A DNA stretch of 10,047 nucleotides from Candidatus Desantisiibacteriota bacterium (GTDB lineage: Bacteria > UBA9089 > CG2-30-40-21). The DNA is taken from the NCBI GenBank assembly GCA_016208205.1, contig JACQYP010000128.1, positions 1-10,047 on the forward strand, written 5' to 3'. The notes beneath the pieces are model-generated. The model did not search any database. It saw only the letters and a program-made list of their open reading frames with translations, and had not been told where the DNA came from. Below, in pieces: positions 1 to 6,156 of the stretch. The translations under genes and the position numbers were made by a program. How positions within the stretch are numbered: the stretch's first letter is position 1; the number at the start of each line of letters is the position of its first letter.

Positions 1-31
1 GATTGATAAGTTGGCTATAATTCGATAAAAT

Positions 32-186
32 GTAACTACTCAGTAAAGGGAATTTACCGCAGAGACGCAGAGAAACAGAGGGATTAACAGTAAACAGAAT
101 AAGCAGAATTTAGAACACAAAATCTGTAGTATGTTTCTGTACTCTGTAATCTGATTATTCTCTGCGTCTCTGCGGTGAGTAGTTAC
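32..186. mobile_element. MITE-like element A with GTAACTACTCA inverted ends
   Basis: The ends GTAACTACTCA (32-42) and TGAGTAGTTAC (176-186) are perfect 11-base inverted repeats. The flanks carry an exact 8-base direct repeat, GATAAAAT, at 24-31 and 187-194; it becomes 9 bases if the outermost G/C is left out of the end. Just inside, ACCGCAGAGACGCAGAGA (56-73) is repeated inverted and perfect at 159-176, so the 155-base unit can fold into a long hairpin. No open reading frame inside looks like a transposase, so it would have to be moved in trans. GTAA ends and an 8-base duplication are known traits of IS66-family elements; assigning it to that family is inference. Confidence 0.8.
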
Positions 187-333
187 GATAAAATTAAAGT
201 AAGCTGTGCTGCTTAGCTGAACGCTTCCAAAAATAAAAGGGGGTATAGCAGGGCAAACGCATCTAAATTTTTGTGACCTGTGCAATCGGAATTCACCATG
301 AACAGATAATTACCAAAATATCAAAAATTTTAC
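187..333. other. AT-rich stretch without a recognised gene
   Basis: This stretch lies between element A and the tRNA promoter. I see no reading frame with a ribosome-binding site, no RNA gene and no clear terminator. A minus-strand frame crosses it, but runs through the palindromic interior of element A and has no credible start. The segment may be remnant coding or regulatory DNA that was split by element A. Confidence 0.4.
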
Positions 334-362
334 TTGCATTTTTCCATATTTTGTGGTATAGT
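334..362 (+). promoter_or_regulatory. Sigma-70-type promoter for tRNA-Glu
   Basis: TTGCAT (334-339) and TATAGT (357-362) are separated by exactly 17 bases, with a TG one base upstream of the -10 hexamer (354-355) as in extended -10 promoters. Transcription should start near 368-370. If element B and one copy of its target repeat are removed, the -10 box lies 18 bases from the tRNA, a normal short leader. The present distance is about 227 bases. This supports both the promoter and the later insertion. Confidence 0.65.
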
Positions 363-372
363 TAAAAATATA

Positions 373-573
373 GTAACTACTCAGGTATTCAGAATTCAGA
401 ATAAATATGGAGTAATCAGCTCCCTGTATTCGCAGGGACAAGCCTTAAGGTATAAGAGACAGCTCCACGGTTTGATACTTGAACATCAGACTTACCATGA
501 TTTTTCAGTCTGACTCCTGACTCCTGAATTCTGTATTCTGTATTCTGTATTCTGACTACCTCTGAGTAGTTAC
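373..573. mobile_element. MITE-like element B with the same ends as A
   Basis: The ends are GTAACTACTCA (373-383) and TGAGTAGTTAC (563-573). The flanking 8-mers AAAATATA (365-372) and AAGATATA (574-581) match at 7 of 8 bases, fitting an aged target duplication. The interior differs from A. It has TATTCAGAATTCAGAATA-type sequence on the left, a 24-base module with a CCCTG/CAGGG hairpin at 422-445, and three tandem CTGTATT units (531-551) on the right. It lies between the tRNA-Glu promoter and the tRNA, so it is probably transcribed as part of the tRNA leader. Confidence 0.75.
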
Positions 574-589
574 AAGATATATTCGATAT

Positions 590-664
590 GTCCCCATTGA
601 CTAGGGGTTAGGTCACCACCCTTTCAAGGTGGCGGCGGGGGTTCAAATCCCCCTGGGGACGCCA
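590..664 (+). tRNA. tRNA-Glu: tRNA-Glu (anticodon UUC)
   Basis: The full cloverleaf can be drawn. The acceptor stem GTCCCCA (590-596) pairs with TGGGGAC (654-660). The D arm is 599-614. The anticodon stem CCACC/GGTGG encloses the loop CTTTCAA, with anticodon TTC at 623-625. The T stem GGGGG/CCCCC encloses TTCAAAT, followed by discriminator G661 and an encoded CCA (662-664). It decodes GAA/GAG glutamate codons. The upstream promoter is separated from it by element B. No T-rich terminator follows directly; a run of A and T begins at 664. Confidence 0.97.
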
Positions 665-743
665 AAATTTATATTGTGTGGACAATTTGGTAAGTTTGGG
701 GTATCAAGGGATATGGTGCTATAGTCTGAGAGGAAAGAGCTGT

Positions 744-821
744 ATGGCTGAACATTTATGTAAATTAATAACTGAAAATGTGATACCAGAAGACTTACTT
801 ATAATTATAGTAACTGCTTAA
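744..821 (+). CDS. Possible 25-residue small protein or gene remnant
   Basis: An ATG at 744, nine bases after AGGA (731-734) in a purine-rich stretch, opens a frame of 25 codons ending in TAA at 819-821. The peptide begins MAEHLCKLITENVIPEDLL. I do not recognise it. The stop lies in GTAACTGCTTA (810-820), which matches 9 of 11 bases of the element end seen elsewhere here, so the frame could be the 5' stub of a gene cut by an old insertion. It could also be chance. Confidence 0.2.
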   Translation: MAEHLCKLITENVIPEDLLIIIVTA

Positions 822-834
822 TATCTTGTGGCTT

Positions 835-939
835 GAAATTGGAAACTGGAAACTGGAAGGAAAAAGAAAGGAGAAATAAGAAGAATACAGATTTATTCCT
901 TCTATTTTATAGCTTCTCTTCTCTCCAATTTCCAGTTAC
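835..939. repeat. Palindromic GGAAACT-type intergenic repeat
   Basis: Imperfect direct copies of GGAAACT lie near 841-858. GAAATTGGA (835-843) is inverted at 924-932, and the purine-rich inner left arm faces a pyrimidine-rich right arm (895-923). The segment can fold into a long imperfect hairpin. It fills most of the gap between the small frame and the UPF0164 gene. A 60-codon frame across it (833-1015) is translated repeat and was not annotated. Confidence 0.6.
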
Positions 940-1028
940 AGCCAAGATAGAATCTTGGGCTACTCGTTTTTTGCGAGATTTCCACACTTTATTGAGCAAT
1001 TCCAATTCTATTTAAGGAGGCGAGAGCA

Positions 1029-1940
1029 ATGGTAAAAAAGGTGTTAAGTGGTTTGATCTGTGCGAGTGTGATTGTTGTCGGAAGCATCTATTGCGATGCA
1101 GGTGGAAAGGGTACATCTGCGGAGAACTTTTTGAAGCTCGGGGTAGGAGCCAGGGCAATCGGTATGGGTGAGGCATTTACAGCCGTAGCAGCAGATGCCA
1201 ATGCTATTTACTGGAATCCAGCGGGACTTTCTAATCTTGACCGTCGGCAAATAAATGTAATGCACAATACATGGCTTGTTGAAACCTATTATGACCATAT
1301 CAGCTTTGCAGCTCCATTTAAGAAAGGGGGAATGTGTGCTGGAATTACTTACCTGGGAACAGGGGATATTCCAGGATTTACGGATGCAGGAGCATCTACA
1401 ACCAATTTCACTGCCTATGACATGGCTGTTATCGGCGGTTATGGCTGGAAGCCAACAGATGAGCTTTCAGTTGGCGTAAGCGGCAAGTTGTTGCAAAGCA
1501 AGATTGAGAGCCATGATGCCAATGGCGTAGCCATTGATATTGGTGTTTTAAGCAAGGCACCGGTTGAGAATTTGACTGTTGGCGGAACAATCCAGAATAT
1601 AGGCAGTACGATAAAGTTTAACAAAGATGGTGACCCATTACCATTAATGGTCAAGGTCGGAGCAGCATACACCATGTTGGATAATAACCTGATCACTGCC
1701 CTGGATATCACCAAGGCAAGGGATAATGATGCTAAATTCAACCTTGGATGCGAGTACCTGATAGGCAAATCCTTTGCTGTCAGGGGCGGATATAATTCCA
1801 AGATTGACGAAGGTGATGGAATTACAATCGGGATTGGTTATAAACACCCTGTTGTCACGGTTGATTATGCCTATGTCCCATGGGGCGATTTAGCAGAAAA
1901 TGATACCCATCGGGTTTCCTTGTTGTTTAATTTATGGTAA
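1029..1940 (+). CDS. UPF0164/PorV-PorQ family outer-membrane protein
   Basis: The 303-residue product starts with a signal peptide: two lysines, a hydrophobic run at about 5-20, and likely cleavage near CDA-GG at 24-25. Residues 37-67 carry the family signature: a GVGARAIGMGEA block, then AAxDANAIYWNPAGL. The rest is alternating beta-strand pattern ending in the aromatic residue Trp303, as expected for an outer-membrane beta-barrel. Relatives include PorV and PorQ of the type IX secretion system, but most members in uncultured phyla have no known role, so a specific secretion function is not claimed. The start is set by AAGGAGG (1014-1020), eight bases upstream. The stop TAA and the G of the last Trp codon belong to the end of element C, so the very C-terminus may have been altered by insertion. 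It appears to be a single-gene unit, closed by the terminator near 2026. Confidence 0.85.
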   Translation: MVKKVLSGLICASVIVVGSIYCDAGGKGTSAENFLKLGVGARAIGMGEAFTAVAADANAIYWNPAGLSNLDRRQINVMHNTWLVETYYDHISFAAPFKKGGMCAGITYLGTGDIPGFTDAGASTTNFTAYDMAVIGGYGWKPTDELSVGVSGKLLQSKIESHDANGVAIDIGVLSKAPVENLTVGGTIQNIGSTIKFNKDGDPLPLMVKVGAAYTMLDNNLITALDITKARDNDAKFNLGCEYLIGKSFAVRGGYNSKIDEGDGITIGIGYKHPVVTVDYAYVPWGDLAENDTHRVSLLFNLW

Positions 1941-2008
1941 GTACTCAGGTTTATGGTTCAGAGGTTCATGGTTCATCAAGGTTGGAGAGCGATGAAATAA
2001 GTAGTTAC
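1937..2008. mobile_element. Short element C with degenerate GTAACTACTCA ends
   Basis: The left end GTAAGTACTCA (1937-1947) and right end TAAGTAGTTAC (1998-2008) each differ by one base from the ends of A and B. The 72-base interior is GGTTCATGG-type sequence, followed by GGTTGGAGAGCGATGAAAT at 1979-1997, which occurs inverted with one change near 8469-8487. No clear target duplication is visible (4 of 8 flanking bases match), so this copy may be older or recombined. Its left end supplies the stop codon of the UPF0164 gene. Confidence 0.6.
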
Positions 2009-2025
2009 GAATTTTTATTGCAAAG

Positions 2026-2057
2026 AGGGAACGGTTGTGATAACCGTTCCCTTTTTT
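2026..2057 (+). terminator. Intrinsic terminator after the UPF0164 gene
   Basis: GGGAACGGTT (2027-2036) and AACCGTTCCC (2042-2051) form a perfect 10-base stem with loop GTGAT, followed by TTTTTT (2052-2057). It is a strong rho-independent terminator on + and lies 87 bases after the stop, beyond element C. The A-rich bases to its left are too few for a confident terminator in the other direction. Confidence 0.9.
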
Positions 2058-2058
2058 A

Positions 2059-2148
2059 TGTAGGGACAGTGCTTGTCCCTGTCCATTATAGTTGTAAGGA
2101 CAGGGGGTAGCACCTCTGGCAGGTGCCAAGGGTGCTACTCCCTTGTCC
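2059..2148. repeat. GGGACA-type palindromic repeats
   Basis: This segment has two parts. GGGACAGTGCTTGTCCC at 2063-2079 is a near-palindrome. A larger hairpin pairs 2098-2114 (GGACAGGGGGTAGCACC) with 2131-2148, with one bulge and one mismatch, and contains an inner TGGCA/TGCCA stem (2117-2128). No T-run follows, so it is not a typical terminator. It lies in the convergent gap and could protect the 3' ends of either transcript. Confidence 0.65.
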
Positions 2149-2211
2149 CTGTCCGAAAAAGGCAACGAATAATAGCAAGAGCTGCAAGATAATCACAAAG
2201 CCAAACTAAAC

Positions 2212-2237
2212 GGACACCCACAAAGGGATGTCCCTAC
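2212..2237. repeat. Short GGACACCC hairpin repeat
   Basis: GGACACCC (2212-2219) pairs with GGGATGTCC (2225-2233) with one bulge, and is followed by CTAC. It resembles the preceding GGGACA-type units and looks like another member of the same intergenic class. The 50 bases between the two (2160-2210) show nothing recognisable. Confidence 0.5.
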
Positions 2238-2252
2238 CTTATATGTCAAATT

Positions 2253-2336
2253 GTAACTACTCAGGTTGTCAGGTTTACAGTTCAAGGTTAAGAGGTTAAG
2301 AGGTTAAGAGAGCAAACCCTCAACCGTGAACCTCCT
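2253..2336. mobile_element. One-ended element D (GTAACTACTCAGGT)
   Basis: A perfect left end, GTAACTACTCA, lies at 2253-2263 and is followed by GGTTGTCAGGTTTACAG. Three exact tandem GGTTAAGA units (2286-2309) and CCTCAACCGTGAACCTCC (2318-2335) follow; the last pairs partly with the left side. I find no matching right end before the stop of the minus-strand gene at 2371, so this is a truncated or recombined copy. Confidence 0.55.
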
Positions 2337-2370
2337 ACTAATCTGTGCGGTGTAATTTGTAGCTAAAAAT

Positions 2371-5300
2371 CTACCTCCACAATGGGCTATACTTTGAAGC
2401 CCTGTTGCTTAATTGCCCAATATTCTTATATCGATTTATCCATGGTGACAATAGTTCCATTCTAAACCCATAATATCCATCTTCTACCTTAATCATTTCC
2501 TTTTTCAAAAGTTCATTGATGATCGTCTTTATATCCAGATTCAGATTATATCTCACCATAAAACCCTCAATTCCTTTTATGCTCGAATCCTCGTTAGAAT
2601 TAAGGATAGTATCCATCATTGAAAGAAATATCTGATTATCTAAAGACAGCTCTTTCCAGATAAAGTCCATATGTAATACATTGTCATCTATCATGGCATT
2701 AATCACACAATTAATATCATTACCGGTAATATAGTTCTTTTCTTTCTTATTCCTGTAATTGACAACCTCATGACACAAAAGCTGGACAAAATACGGATGT
2801 CCGAATGTAGCCTTAAATATCTTTTCTATGGCTAACGGGTCATATTGGAAATGATTTACGACCGGTTGAGTGATTAATTTTAATACATCTTCCCTGTCAA
2901 GCAGTCCAACCTGATAGGAAGAGGCTCCATCAAACAGGGGTAACCAGTGGTTAAGGTTCATTTCCTCATGTTTATTAATGCCGGAAAAAAGAATGGTTAA
3001 TCTCTTATTATGCTGAAGGAGGCTTCGCAAATATTCCGGGATATTTACATTTAATCTGCCCTCCTTGATCTTTTGTTCAATTGTTTCTACTCCATCAAAC
3101 ATCAAGATTAATGAAAGATACTGGGTGGCTTTTTCTGCCATATCCATAAATTCATTCCTGAACCTGCTTGCTCCATGTGTCTCAAAATCCTTTTGCATTG
3201 GTTCTTTTAATAAGATATTCTCATCCTTCAACGCATGGAATATATCCCTTGATATATTGTAGAAAAACATATTGGTATCATAATCCAGCATCTCATGTGT
3301 ATCGATTAAAACAGGGATGCCCTTGCCCTTCATCAAGTTATGGATATGATGCAGCACAGAGGTTTTTCCTGCTTTTCGCTGTCCATAAAGGGTGATGATG
3401 CCTGCATTAGATTCCGGATCCAAGCCGGATTGAATCTTCCTGCAAAGTTTATCTCGACCAACAAATATATCCTCTTCATCTGATTGTAAGGCTCGTCCAA
3501 TAATATAAGGGTTAGTCTCTAATTTCTTAAATATATCCCCATGGATTAGCTGTGAAACAGTAAAGATATTCAGCCTTTCAGAGATTCGTATCTGTTTGCC
3601 GCTCTTTTCAATATCATCAAACTGAAGTAAAATCTCGGCAATAACATTATGATTTGAGATAGCACCTCCGGTACCGGCGAAGGGTTGAATTCTCAACTCA
3701 ACCTCTACGGTTCGTTGAGGAAGCAAGAGATTAATCTCTTTTTTGCTTTCTGGAATAGTTAAATACTCATCACCTGCAAGAAGCTCACAGGTTATATTTC
3801 TGGCCGGACCACCGCCGGTATTAGTTAACTCAAAGATTAAAATACTATTCTGTGAGCAGAATAGATTCTTATTCTTTAATTGATACTCTATCTGTGCCCG
3901 ACTATTACTTATCTGAATATAATCCTTTACCTTTAATGCCCAATTATTAAGTATTCTTTGAAGGAATACCATCTCCGGGTTTCGATTTCCGACCTCTAAC
4001 TCCTGTCGTCTGTCATCTGTATTCTGACTTCTGTATTCTGTATTCTGTATCCTGCCCAGTTCATCCAGAACATCTATCGTCCCTTGCAAGTATTCCATCC
4101 TTTTTTTAGGAATTCTTGCCCTTTGATACCGTCTGATACCACCAAAAAATTCATCTTCAAGCCTGAAAATTATAACAGATACCTCTGGGATGATAAATCC
4201 GTTTTCCTTAAGCAGAATAGATGTTTGCTTGAGTGTTTCCTCTATCTCAAGGATTTGAGAAAAGTTTTCCACCTCCCATGCCTTAGCCAGAAAATGATAC
4301 ACAGAATATATCTGCTTCCCCCACTTAAAATGGGTAGTGTGTTCTAATGCCTCTGCGGTTCTTGATAAAAACCCCTGATTCAAAACCTCTGTAACCTTTT
4401 CTTCGTTAATTTCCTGCTGAAGATGATAGTATGCCTTGCAGAGCAGCGAAGCAAAGAGATACCATTTCTGATGTTGATGCTTAACCTTGAGCATAGCAGA
4501 AAGGTGGTTTAATGTTACAAGTGGATATTTATCTCCGGGTAGTATCTCATAAATAACAGCAAAGAATGTATCATGGTTATCTAATATTTTTTTGAGAAGG
4601 TTTCTATCCTTATCCAGGGTAAGGTTAGAATAAAGAGGCAGGATTTCTTTCTTATATATTAAAAGGATAGAGGCAAGAAATAATAAAACCAGGGCAGGAA
4701 TGCCCCACGAAGCAGCATATCCGGCAAAGGGCTGGCTTTGCCTGACATTCAGATTCAATGGATTAATCAAGCTTTGTGTCCATGGCTGCCATATCTCTTT
4801 ATTGTAGCGGCTGATACCACAACCCTTATTCAGGATACCTGTGCCTACTGCCCATATCCTGCCTGTTTTATCTACACTTAAGGATAAAACAGCGTAGCTT
4901 GCCAACGCATCATCAATGCCATATGATTTCCAATTATACCCATTAAACTTGACAACCTTTTCACCTGCAGCAAACCAGAGATTGCCGCGAGTATCCTCTA
5001 GTATAGAACGGACAGGGGTATGAGAAATCTCAGAATTAGCATAAACAAACCATTCCTTACCATTATAGATGCTTATCCCGCCATAATTGCTTCCAAACCA
5101 GAGCCTTCCTGTCTTATCCTTATAGATAGACAGGATAGCATTGCTTGCCAATCCGGCATCCTTGGAATATATTGTCCATTCTCCTCCATCGTATCTGCTT
5201 ATCCCATCTGATGTAGCAAACCATATATTCCCATTATTATCCTTTTCCATATCCTTTACTGCATATCCGACCATGCCTTCAGCCTCTGCATATGACATCC

Positions 5301-6063
5301 ATTTTTTCCCATCATATCTGCTTGCCCCTTCTGATGTTCCAAACCAGAAAGACTTGTGATTATCCTGCATAATAGAAAGTATATTATCGCTCAACAGTCC
5401 ATCAGCTCTGGTATATGTCTTCCATTCCTTGCCTGCATAACAGCTCAAACCCTCTCGTGTTCCAAACCAGAGATAGCCTCGACTGTCCTGGATAATCGTC
5501 TGGACATAGTTATTAATCAATCCATCCTTAACCGTATAGACCTTAACCTGATTGGTATCAATATTGATTCTTTTTACTCCACCAGGGGTACCTATCCAGA
5601 GATTATTCTGGTCATCTATAAATGAGGTCATGCAATTATTGGTGCTTATTTTGAGATACGGAATATTAAGGGTAGGCAAGCGACTTTTCTCTTCTATTCC
5701 ATTCTTATTTACTGCAGATACAGAAAATTGTCCACTTATCTTTGACTGAGATTGCCACCATTGCTTATAAGCAGGGACAGTAGCTATAAGTTTCCACACA
5801 TCTTCAGCTGCACTTTGCATATAGATACGATACTGGGCAATATCGACAGAATCAGACAAATCCCACCATAATTTTATCCGTCCATTTTCTAACTCTACTG
5901 CCCTTACATGGCTTGGTTGGGCTATGTTTGAGGCAGAAAGGTACGAAGGCAGAAAAGTACAGAGGCACAGAGATAGAGAGACATAAAGCAATGGTTTGTA
6001 ATTCACAAATATACCTTTGTGCCTTTTCTCTTTCTCTGTGCCTCTGTGCCTTTCCATTATCAT
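2371..6063 (-). CDS. Sensor propeller-transmembrane-STAND/AAA ATPase fusion protein
   Basis: The product has 1230 residues. An N-terminal hydrophobic segment (about 22-43) is a signal peptide or anchor. A fibronectin-III-like domain (about 50-125) is followed by seven propeller blades, each with a D-x-x-G-x-(L/I)-W-(F/I)-G/A-T core, ending near residues 159, 202, 243, 284, 325, 366 and 407; this is the two-component-regulator propeller family. A membrane helix (about 452-470) follows, then a helical region (480-720), an Ig/CARDB-like domain (about 725-835) and an ATPase. The ATPase has FVGRDKL (867-873), Walker A GQRKAGKTS (894-902), Walker B LILMFDGVE (985-993) and a sensor-like LTILFSG (1022-1028). 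No histidine kinase or HTH domain is seen, so the output is probably the ATPase. The ATG at 6063 follows a GAGG-rich stretch; an ATG at 6057 is an alternative. Residues 671-698 and much of the signal peptide are encoded by repeats. CheW lies 73 bases upstream in the same direction. Confidence 0.8.
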   Translation of the reverse strand: MIMERHRGTEKEKRHKGIFVNYKPLLYVSLSLCLCTFLPSYLSASNIAQPSHVRAVELENGRIKLWWDLSDSVDIAQYRIYMQSAAEDVWKLIATVPAYKQWWQSQSKISGQFSVSAVNKNGIEEKSRLPTLNIPYLKISTNNCMTSFIDDQNNLWIGTPGGVKRINIDTNQVKVYTVKDGLINNYVQTIIQDSRGYLWFGTREGLSCYAGKEWKTYTRADGLLSDNILSIMQDNHKSFWFGTSEGASRYDGKKWMSYAEAEGMVGYAVKDMEKDNNGNIWFATSDGISRYDGGEWTIYSKDAGLASNAILSIYKDKTGRLWFGSNYGGISIYNGKEWFVYANSEISHTPVRSILEDTRGNLWFAAGEKVVKFNGYNWKSYGIDDALASYAVLSLSVDKTGRIWAVGTGILNKGCGISRYNKEIWQPWTQSLINPLNLNVRQSQPFAGYAASWGIPALVLLFLASILLIYKKEILPLYSNLTLDKDRNLLKKILDNHDTFFAVIYEILPGDKYPLVTLNHLSAMLKVKHQHQKWYLFASLLCKAYYHLQQEINEEKVTEVLNQGFLSRTAEALEHTTHFKWGKQIYSVYHFLAKAWEVENFSQILEIEETLKQTSILLKENGFIIPEVSVIIFRLEDEFFGGIRRYQRARIPKKRMEYLQGTIDVLDELGRIQNTEYRSQNTDDRRQELEVGNRNPEMVFLQRILNNWALKVKDYIQISNSRAQIEYQLKNKNLFCSQNSILIFELTNTGGGPARNITCELLAGDEYLTIPESKKEINLLLPQRTVEVELRIQPFAGTGGAISNHNVIAEILLQFDDIEKSGKQIRISERLNIFTVSQLIHGDIFKKLETNPYIIGRALQSDEEDIFVGRDKLCRKIQSGLDPESNAGIITLYGQRKAGKTSVLHHIHNLMKGKGIPVLIDTHEMLDYDTNMFFYNISRDIFHALKDENILLKEPMQKDFETHGASRFRNEFMDMAEKATQYLSLILMFDGVETIEQKIKEGRLNVNIPEYLRSLLQHNKRLTILFSGINKHEEMNLNHWLPLFDGASSYQVGLLDREDVLKLITQPVVNHFQYDPLAIEKIFKATFGHPYFVQLLCHEVVNYRNKKEKNYITGNDINCVINAMIDDNVLHMDFIWKELSLDNQIFLSMMDTILNSNEDSSIKGIEGFMVRYNLNLDIKTIINELLKKEMIKVEDGYYGFRMELLSPWINRYKNIGQLSNRASKYSPLWR
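3972..4053 (-). repeat. In-frame repeat insertion inside the propeller-ATPase gene
   Basis: On + this reads TGTATTCTG-type sequence: CTGTATT, CTGTATT, CTGTATC at 4031-4051, preceded by related CTGTATTCTGACTT, and on its left CCTCTAACTCCTGTCGTCTG. The same wording occurs in the non-coding element B (531-551). In the protein it encodes about 27 hydrophilic residues (671-698, starting RIQNTEYRSQNTDDRR) between helical segments, with no stop and with frame kept. It looks like repeat DNA that inserted into an inter-domain linker and was tolerated. Confidence 0.7.
5938..6057 (-). repeat. GGCACAGAG palindromic repeat overlapping the signal-peptide codons
   Basis: ACAGAGGCACAGAGA (5959-5973) is perfectly inverted at 6033-6047, with further imperfect pairing outside (5938-5958 against 6048-6054). 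The whole unit lies in the first 42 codons of the propeller-ATPase gene. Read on -, the start-proximal arm gives the charged N-terminus (RHRGTEKEK) and the other arm gives the hydrophobic SLSLCLCTFLPSYLSAS segment. The mRNA would form a 15-base-pair stem beginning about 16 bases after the start codon. Confidence 0.75.
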
Positions 6064-6094
6064 CTCATCCCTCTTCCTCTTCCTCTTTGTACTG

Positions 6095-6156
6095 TTGTGC
6101 CGGTTTGGTGGGACAGTCCGGGTTTGGAACCCGCCCCTACATACCTTTGTGCCTTT
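6095..6156. repeat. CGGGTT hairpin repeat at the end of cheW plus 16-base direct repeat
   Basis: CGGGTT (6119-6124) and AACCCG (6128-6133) form a tight hairpin in the 73-base gap between the CheW-like gene and the propeller-ATPase gene. Its edge CTAC supplies the cheW stop codon (TAG on -, 6137-6139). ATACCTTTGTGCCTTT at 6141-6156 is an exact copy of 6011-6026, so the last codons of cheW (encoding roughly QRHKG) are also repeat sequence. Confidence 0.6.

Noticed and set aside
40..285. Minus-strand 81-codon frame
   Set aside because: It runs through both palindromic arms and the right end of element A and has no ribosome-binding site; the translation is repeat-derived.
810..939. A further GTAACTACTCA-type element around the GGAAACT palindrome
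   Set aside because: The left end matches 9 of 11 bases, but the right side shares only AGTTAC and the flanks (TAATTATA and AGCCAAGA) show no duplication.
833..1015. Plus-strand 60-codon frame starting MKLETGNWKEKERRN
   Set aside because: It is mostly the translated GGAAACT palindrome. It lacks a ribosome site and does not look like a protein family.
2098..2148. Hairpin as terminator for the minus-strand operon
   Set aside because: The stem is strong but no T-run follows it on the minus strand (CATTATAGT-like sequence lies beyond), and it is over 220 bases past the stop.
1932..2165. Minus-strand 77-codon frame in the convergent gap
   Set aside because: It covers element C, the terminator and the GGGACA hairpins, so it is not coding.
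2286..2309. Tandem GGTTAAGA units as part of a CRISPR array
   Set aside because: The units are 8 bases, directly adjacent and without spacers, so this is a simple tandem repeat inside element D.
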